Below are positions 51,701 to 60,700 of a stretch of DNA of 64,000 bases, piece after piece. Source of the DNA: Strix aluco. Taxonomy: Eukaryota; Chordata; Aves; Strigiformes; Strigidae. Under the pieces are notes generated by a model. It was given only the letters and a program-made list of their open reading frames with translations. It was not told the origin of the DNA and searched no databases. Location of the stretch: positions 87,054,748 to 87,118,747 of the forward strand of contig NC_133935.1 in assembly GCF_031877795.1 (NCBI RefSeq), read 5' to 3'. The stretch's first letter is position 1. Each line of letters opens with the position of its first letter. A program made the position numbers and the translations under genes.

Positions 51701-54700
51701 TAATTGTTCTTTTTTATTGTCTCAGTCTTGAAGGCCTATATGATGACAAATTTATAATGCAAATTATAATTAATTAAATTATAATTAATTATAATGCAAA
51801 AGTTGCTATAGTACTACTAAGGTTACAAGTATTAATCATAGTTTGTTACATAATCCCAGTGTAGATAATGCTTTTAGTTCTCCAGCAGCCTTTCTTGGTG
51901 TTCTAGTGGGTGTGGTGGGGATTTTTAAATTCCCATCTTGACCGATGTAGTTGCAGACTTTTGAACAATGAATAGCTTTTGCTGCAGAAGCTAAGTTTAT
52001 GGTGGGAGGTCAATTTGTACAGTGTATTGACATCCTTCAGGGTAAAAAGCTTTTTATGCTGCAATGTATTAAGGCCAATTTAATTTCAACTGATTGAAAT
52101 GAAATATTAGATCGATGAAGTAGTTTATGTCAAAGAGGAAACTTTGTCCTTCAGGAGCAAACAGATTATTGGCTCTTCGTGATTTTCATGTTGCTCCAAC
52201 TAACAGAACTGGATCTCAAGAAGGTTTCAGTGGAAGAAAAGGTATGTAAGCATCATATCATTCTGGAATTTTTCTAAATAAAATACAAAAGACTGTGCAT
52301 GCAAATGTAGCTATGTAGTCATTTGGGTGTAACAAATCTCCCATGGTTCATCCCCCAAGATAGGCTACAAATTGAGAGACTTTTGCTTTTAAATCCAGAT
52401 ATATATCTACAGAATTTCTGGAGCAGTTGTGGTATGTAAAAATGCAAAGCTTACCTAAAAGCTTTGTTCAGTGAAGAAATTTACTTAGCAGCCATTGTTA
52501 CTCAGCTAGTGAACCTAAACAGGCGACTACATTCCTGAAATACTCTGAAGTGATAACCACTATGTTACCTCTAAAATACCATTGCTGGGTTTTTTTAGTG
52601 TCATGTACAGCAAAGTGAACTCTGAAAGTTATAATGATGCTTACTTCCCATTCTACTCCATACAGCTTTCACTGCAAAATCTTCTCCCCCAAAAAAACTA
52701 CTCAGACTGCTTCCAGTAACTTTCTGTTGTAATAGAAACCTTTCCCTCTTGTGCAGCTTTTACTGTAATTTGGTTGTGGCGTGTAGTATCTGGGCCCAAG
52801 TCATGCTAGAACTGTTAGGATTAACAGCTGCCAATTGGGGTTGGATTTCAGGGAATTACCCTTTAAAAATGATTCTTACAAGAAATTCATCACTCCTAAC
52901 TTTAGCTGCATAAATATTAGGGTTCTTGTTTAATGTCAGGCGCTTTCTATCATGAACACAGAGAAGGCATGATACCAGGCTGTAATTTACCCCGCTTACC
53001 CAAAATGTTGATCTTACTCTTTGTCTTATGTGGCAATCTGTTTTCCTTCCAATAACATTTTGAATATATTAAAGAAATTTTTCCTTCTCTACAGACTGTA
53101 AAAATAAGCCTGAATGACTGGTTTAGACTAGCACTTCTGGATGATTAAAGTTATTTATTTCAGAAAATCCTCTCCTCAGGTTATTTGAGAACTCTAGCCT
53201 CATACACTCTCTTATCAAACTGAATTTGGAGGCAGCAGCTCTTCTGTCTCACTAACACACAAAATGGATGTACAGAAATGTTGTAGTTTAGATCAGAAGT
53301 GTAGTTTTGAAGTGAAACTCCCAGTTGCCCAACTTGCCATGCTTGATTCTCATCGCAGAATAGTCTTGCAACACAAGAACTAGACTTCTTCTGGATTAAC
53401 CCCAACTAGATGATGTGCACCAGGATGCACCTAATGTCCTGCTAGCCACTAATTCAGACCAAAGGATCAAACTAGAGTGAAACGAGCTTCTAAAATAGTG
53501 TGGAAACTCGGTCCATATTTTGCTTTAAAGAGCCACTGCTATTGCACCACACTACTTGCTAATATAGGCATGGCTGTCATCGGAGCTTACGGCAGCATTT
53601 TGCAGCAGTGTCAGCTTGTTGATATTTGATAGTTTACACGAAATGACTATTCAGTAGTTCTTAACCTGTTTCTGAGTGGGTAGCATTAATAATACCAAAA
53701 AATATACAACTCATTAGCAGTCAGCACCCTCAACAGAGATTTCAGCAGAATGGATGGAGGGAATCCTTGGAGTTTGAGTGCTCCTCCCCCCAGGAAAGAC
53801 GAAATGCATTGTCAGGAGAAAATTGCAGTGTGCTTACTTTGTTAATGCCCATTCTGTTCCTCTTCTGACGAATAAATGGATGGCTTCAGTCCCTAAGGAT
53901 TTTAGTTCCGTATCTTCCACCAGCACTGAGAGGATGCAAATTAATGGATAATTAAAACCTAAGCAAAATTACTTTGCATCTTATGTGGCATCCTGTTTTC
54001 TTTCCAGAAAAAAGGTTGAATATATTAAAGATGGTGAGCTACCTCTGGCTGCCTTCCATCCATCTATCAAATTGTGCTTAAATCTCCTGAAAAGATTTAT
54101 GTGGCCGAGTGCTCACAGACAAGCCAAATACAAAGACTGACCCTCATAAATATGAAGCCATCATTATCCATAGTGATCTGCAAAGCATATTGCAGCTGGA
54201 AACAATTACATCACTGCTCTTCTTTCTTATGCCCCTAAACTGTGGAAACAGGTTGCTGCTGTGAATAAATACGATCCCCCTCCAGAAGTTGTTGCTGCTA
54301 AGGACCATATGACTCACATTATGTATAGCATGCTGCAGCCCCAGAGAATCTTTGACAGGTAAGCTTACCTCCACTTCACGTCTGCTCCTGAGGGTGGCAC
54401 TCGAGTAAAGCAGAATATGTTGTCATATTTAGAGGGACATTTTTCTGTCCCTCTCCCACCTCTAAATTAAACTAGCAAAGAGGAGAAGTTCTGTAGTACT
54501 CTGTTAGCAGTCTGGAAATCAGGCAAATCTTATTTGGTTGAAATTGATTATGAAATGAAGTCAGTCAGTCACCTCTAAAGTCTGAGACAGATTGTCCACA
54601 GCTCCATTTCTTTTAAACAATCTGCTGAAACAGATGGCCATTTGCACCATAAATGAAAGATGCAAAATTTCTATCAATACCCAAAGGCAATTTAAAAATC

Positions 54701-57700
54701 TCTAGAGGGAGAAGGGAGCTGTAAAACATATCTTCTTCCTATTCTGCTTGTTCCTTCTCTTTACACTATTGGCATCCCATTGTGAGCAAAATGGCTTTAT
54801 TTTGTGGCTTTGGGGCACATTTTATATTCATAAGGTGAAATTTTCTAGTTTGTACTTAGGGAAGCCCAACTACTTCTGCCTTTGGGAGGAGATGATGCTG
54901 ACTGCCACTTAAAGCACAGAAGGGAGAGGCAAATCAACGTTCTTTTTCCAACGTTGCTGTTGCCGTGCCAGGTGACTTCTCTCAGTCTCATTTCTCATCT
55001 AGAAGATGGAAATCACCACACTTTGCTGCTGCTGTGTTGTGATATTTGCTTGATGAATGCTTGGAAAATGCTTTGATATACTCTGATGGAAGATACTATA
55101 AAATGTATCTGGTTTCTTTTCATATTGGCTACAGTGGGCACTGAGATCAACTTTTGTGCCCCACACCCTGTTTTAGCACCATTTTGGACATCTTAATTCA
55201 TAATGAGTAACCTGACTTAAGATCCATGATTTAGTAACTCAGAAATTTCTATTTTTAGAATATCTTTATTGCGCATCTTGTGTTTTCTGGGGTTGTCAAT
55301 GAAAGACAGGAACCATCCCAGTGGTGATGATAGCTCTGAGTATTCTTAACAGCCTTTAAAAAAAACCCAAACTGTTTTTCAGGGTTGGAGATTTGTTAAA
55401 ACAAAACCAAAAAAAAGCACAATAGTTTTACCTAAAGGCATGGATTTCTTCCAATGCAGACATAGACTCTGTTTAAATATTTGTTTACTGGATTGTGTAT
55501 GTGTATCTTCATTGCTGGAAAGAAACAATTCTGTCTTCTGTCAGAGGTATTGTATACACAAACATATGAACATGCAGACCAGCATTTATGGTACTGACCA
55601 AAATTGTTAATGATGCTTTGAATGTTTGCCCATGCTCAGCTGGAAAGCACACAACACAGTCATTAATGAAATCTTCCTAATGATGCGTTACAGTCTTCTA
55701 CACTATAAAATGCATATTGGAACCAGATTGGTATAGTTCATTTGCATCTATATTTTTAGAAGAAATTATAATTAATTCTCTTTTAGTAATATCTCTATTA
55801 AAAATAAAACCAGAAAACAAAGCAAAAAGTTACACTGCTGCATACTCCGCAGTCAGAAAACATTAGCATTAAGTTTCTTATGCCATTCCCTCTCTCTGTG
55901 TGCCTTGTGATTCTATCTTTAATTACATGGTGACACACCGCTGAACAATATTATGTGTGTTTTTTCCCTACTATAAATGCATGTGACGTTTAAAAAGGTA
56001 GCTTGATCATAGCTATAACTGCTACATGGGGAGCAGAAATTTAATAAGAGAGGGCTCTTCAGTCTATTGGGCAAGTACATGATGAGACTTGGTATCTGGC
56101 TATGGAGGATAAATTCATTCAGAGAAGAAATAGAGCATGATTATTTTTAACAATGAAGGTAATTAACCATTGGAACAATCTACCAAGGGTACCAAGAATT
56201 CTCCACAACTGGAACGTTTTTAATTAAAATATGCTGTAACGGAACCTCAGGTATCGTTCTTGTTTCAAGCCTTAACTCAGGGAAATCCTGTTGCCAGTGA
56301 GATGAGGGGAGTCTGAGTAGATGATCACAGTAGTCCCTTCTGGCCTTGAAATCTATTAATCTTGCACAGCAGTGTATTACTGTGCTCGCCAAAGACAAAG
56401 AGAGTTGAAAGATGAACATTAAATGAGCCAAGAACTCTACAAGACACTGATTTTCCTACAGCTTGTAAGCAAAACTTTGAGTTTATCTTTTGAGAGCCAG
56501 TAAGTGGTGATGTAATGAAAGATAGTTGTCCACGTTCTTCTGATGAAATAACAAATCCAAGGAATTTCAGGATATGAGGAATTTGAGAAATGGAAATTTA
56601 TTTAAGGGAATTTGAATTCCAAGCATAATCATGTCAAGTAATGATATATTGTTTTGTTACTGGATATAACACTTTCTTGTAAAAGCAAAGATTACAGAGG
56701 AATTCTGCAATTTGCAAGCATGTAACAGGTTCTGTGCATGGAGAAGGAATTTATTAAAACTATGTTAAAGATAAGGGTTCTGTCTTCACAGGCCTGCCTT
56801 GACATCTTTATTCACAAAGGGCATGGCCTTGAGCAAGAATAAGAACCTTTCTGCTATGTCGTGATAAATTGTGAATCTCTAGTCACTAAGCACGTTTCCT
56901 GGAACTCCCATCTTCAAAACAGTTCATTTATAATAATGCACTTGCAGTAACTACAACTGTCACTAATACCTCCTGGGATCATGTTGGCTTAAACTGGTCT
57001 TTCCTTACCACAAATGTCTGCAAAGGGAAAGACAGTCTGAACAGCTCAAATAATCAAGAGAGGAGGAAGGTTTTTTCATGAATTGAACAGGATGTCACAA
57101 CCTAACAGATTCAAATAAGGGTTTTTAAAATGTATTTTTACTTTCTCCAGTATTTTTAATGTATTGTGCTAATAAGCTTATTGTGCTAGTGTTGTGTAAT
57201 GTTTTGTAAATGTCACCAGTCAGCACAGTAAGTAAAAAATCCTTAAATCTCCCAAAGGTTTTGCTACTATCTTGCTTTAAAATAGTCTAGTGGATGGAAC
57301 GCTGAACCAGGATCTGGGTTCATTTCACAGTTTAGTAACAGCACATATGTACAGAGTTGAGCCAGCCTCTTAATTTATTAGATGTACCTGCTATTTCTTC
57401 TGGGAGGATAGTACTCCACAGGAGAATTAGGAGACTGAATTACATTATTATCTTAGTGCTTCTGAAGCATCAAGTCCCATTATATACATATTGTGTGGTA
57501 GATAATAGACCTGGTTTGCTGAACCTAAAATAGGAGTAAAGCTATTACTTAGAAATCTTTTTCCTCCATGCTTGTGTTGAATTGTTATTACTTCTTATAG
57601 AGTTAGTTACTTGTAAGAGAAGAGGTAAAAGAAATATACTCTGTTTTCAGGTATTTGTGTTTACCTGTTTTAAAACACATTAAATGGAAGCTAGATGCGC

Positions 57701-60700
57701 ATAGGTAGTTTTCTTCCACTTTTAAATTCAAATTTAAAGCTATTTATTAGTGAAAAATAAGTGGGTTTCAGATTATTTCAACCATTTCTGACATACCATC
57801 CAGTGGCATAATCTTAAAATCCAGCTGAGACTTAAAAATGAGAGTCCGAAGTTGCGTTCCATTTTTAGCTGTCTAAATAAATTGCTGGACACTCAAAAGT
57901 GCAGAAATACTATTCATTCCACTTCAGCTGGAAGTGGAAATTTGAGGATCTAACCATCTGCTCAGCATGGAGAAAATGGAGGGCTTTGTATTTTTGCAGC
58001 ACTTCGGGTTCTTTTATTGTAGTGTTATTTGTGTTCAGTGGAGTTTAAGGTTCTTAGTGTTTTTCATTGTGTTGAATTGAAGAGTTCTTTACAAATTGTC
58101 ACCTTCATCTGGCAAGGCCATGGAAGTCAGCAAGATTGCATGCAGGAGTATGTAAAGGTTTGTAGGATTGAGTCCAGGTTCATGCTAGGCTTGTTATCCT
58201 GATCATTAAAATATTATCATCTCTGCAATAGACTCGGAAAACTCTTAAACAAATCCCAGCAACACTGTAACTGCAGAGGGAGCCTTAGAAAAGGCTATAA
58301 ATCAGAAAAGATTATAGTAGACATAACATTATTGCTTTTGCAAAAGAGACCCAGGGGTCTTTAATGCAGTATTTTGTGCTATTTTTATGTTTAGAGCATA
58401 GCAAACTGAGCACACACTTCTGATTTTTGTCTACACTGTGAACAATGTGAATAGTGTGATAGATAGATGAGATTAGTTGAAGTGATGATAAAGTCTCTGC
58501 AGAAGCTTTATACAAAGTTGCTGAAGACTTCATCTGTAGGTAATATAATGGCTCCTTGTTTTCCTTTCTTGTAGCACTTTACCTAGTCTTGATGCTCCCT
58601 ACCCCATGCTGGTATTAGTTGGCCCTCTAGCCTGTGGTAAGAGAGAGCTTACGCATAAGATCTGCAGACAGTTCAACAATTACTTCAGATATGGGTAAGT
58701 TTGCTCCATAAATTTAAAAGAACACGAAGCGATCAAAGCTAGAATTGCTGCTGGTTTGTTTTTTGTTGCTGTTTTTTTTTTTTTTTTTAAAGAATTTAAA
58801 GTTAAAGACAACCAATAAGTGTTCATTGCTATGCATTTTATCTCTTCCCAGGGCTTGATTGCCTGAAGTCATCAAATACTTCCTTAAAAGAAAAGCTATT
58901 TAAATTATCATGTTCTTTTCAAAGGTGAACAGCAAACAAACAAAGAAAAATCTGTCATTTAGTGCTCCTTTTATTGATCTGTTCTGTCTATGCTCACTAA
59001 TGCCCCTCAACCTAAGCATCTGTTTAGATATGTATGCATTTCTCTTAATTTTTATAATGTACCTGCATATAAACACATTAGCATGCATGTGCAGACTGCA
59101 TCCAGAAGCTAGGGAAGGAAGCAAGTGCCATTGCTGGACTTGTTTATTATCCTGTGAGTAGTGTTATCAAAGCAAATGGCACCTTTCAGACCTCACCACC
59201 TGCTGGGAGGACTAATTCTCCCTAGCTGAAAGGCCTGAATTATGATCCTTACTGCCTTGGGCTCCCTGTGTATTTAGTGGAGAGAAACTATCTCTTTCCA
59301 AGGGAGATTCAGCCTTTGTGAATCACTTCCCTGAGGTACCTACCTATTTTCAGAGCACAGTAGATAGGAAGCCTGGCTAAGTTAGATCACCACTATCTGT
59401 TGCCTAAAATGAGGTGGTACAAGCTGTTTCACCCATTCCATCCTTTGCAGCACCTCACTTTCACAGGTCCTATAGCACACGCTATTTGCCACTGCTCTGT
59501 ATTCCTCTATTTTCTCAGAGTTTTTATTACACAAATTTATCTGTTCATTTTTAACCAGACTTGGGCCGTAGTTTCACATGTAATGCATTTGCCACAATAG
59601 GACCTGGGTCTGTATTTGTGCCTTTTTAGGTACTGAAGTGGTAAGTTATAAGAAAGGGACTGTGGGCACATGCATACAGGAGAATCATTCCTCAGAGGTC
59701 TTAGCACCACAGGACCATGCTCTGCATGTCAGTGTGATGTCTGGTAGTAGCCACCTTCTCTAACGTAATACACCATGGTGAAGGAGCCTACATGTATTGC
59801 TGTCTGCTCTGTACTCAGATTATAGCCACTTGCTGGATTAGATTAAACTGGCAGGTTGAAAGGACATTTTAAGAAAAGATCTGTGAAGGTTATGTGACTG
59901 GAAAAATTCCTTTTTGCCTTTCTTTAAAGCAACCACTATATTTTGAAAGACTAGATTGGAAATGACAAACTAATTGAACGCCAGTTGAAATTTTCTAAGC
60001 AGTATGTGGTTTTTTTTAAGAGCATTGTTTTTATACTGTGTATTTTATTTCCTAAAAGTTTTATGCATGAGGGAAAAAAAAAAGGGGGGGAGAGAGACAG
60101 AATCTTAACAGAGCAGAAAATTGCAACCATAAAGCAAAGTTGTATTTTAATTATTCAGTGGAGATTCAAGCAATTTTATGGCTTACACTTTTAAATTTCA
60201 AACATTCCACTCATTAAAAATGTATTTCATGCAAGATACCCTGGCAGTTTGAATGTAAACATGGCCTTGCAATTAAAAAGGGTTGTAATGTTTAAAAGTG
60301 TTTCAAAAAATAAAGTGAAATTGGACCCTCAAACCATCTGGCTAGTGCTCAGGAATGACCTTTAAAGCTGGATGCGTTCATAATATCTTAAAGAAAATCA
60401 GACCTTTGAAGTGAAATTTTACAGACTCCATGTGTAGCACACTGTTCTCATTTGCCACAGCTTGGTGATTAAAAAAAAGTGGCACCCTCTAATGCTGTGA
60501 TAGTTAAGATCCATCAAGCTCCACGTTATAGACTAAACTTCTTAATGGTTTATAACTCAGCTGCCTTGAGTAAATGAACAGAAACGGCCTGGTAGGTGCT
60601 ATACCAGTAGGTGGTATATGTTTTGCCATATTTTCCAGGACAATGCAGCAGAAGTCAAAGAGTTAAAATGATGTCGGTGTGAATCGATGCCAAAGCTCCA

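Larger units (their letters stand above)
50645..52154 (+). other. LRGUK: LRGUK intron 8
   Basis: 1510 bp. Holds a CR1 3' fragment (50868-50972) and an AT-rich palindromic stretch (51752-51800). Confidence 0.85.
54359..58574 (+). other. LRGUK: LRGUK intron 10
   Basis: 4216 bp, the longest intron fully in view. Contains MIR-type SINEs (54930-55102 and 57280-57482) and an ancient CR1 (56120-56362). No exon is needed between exons 10 and 11, since their phases join. Confidence 0.85.
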
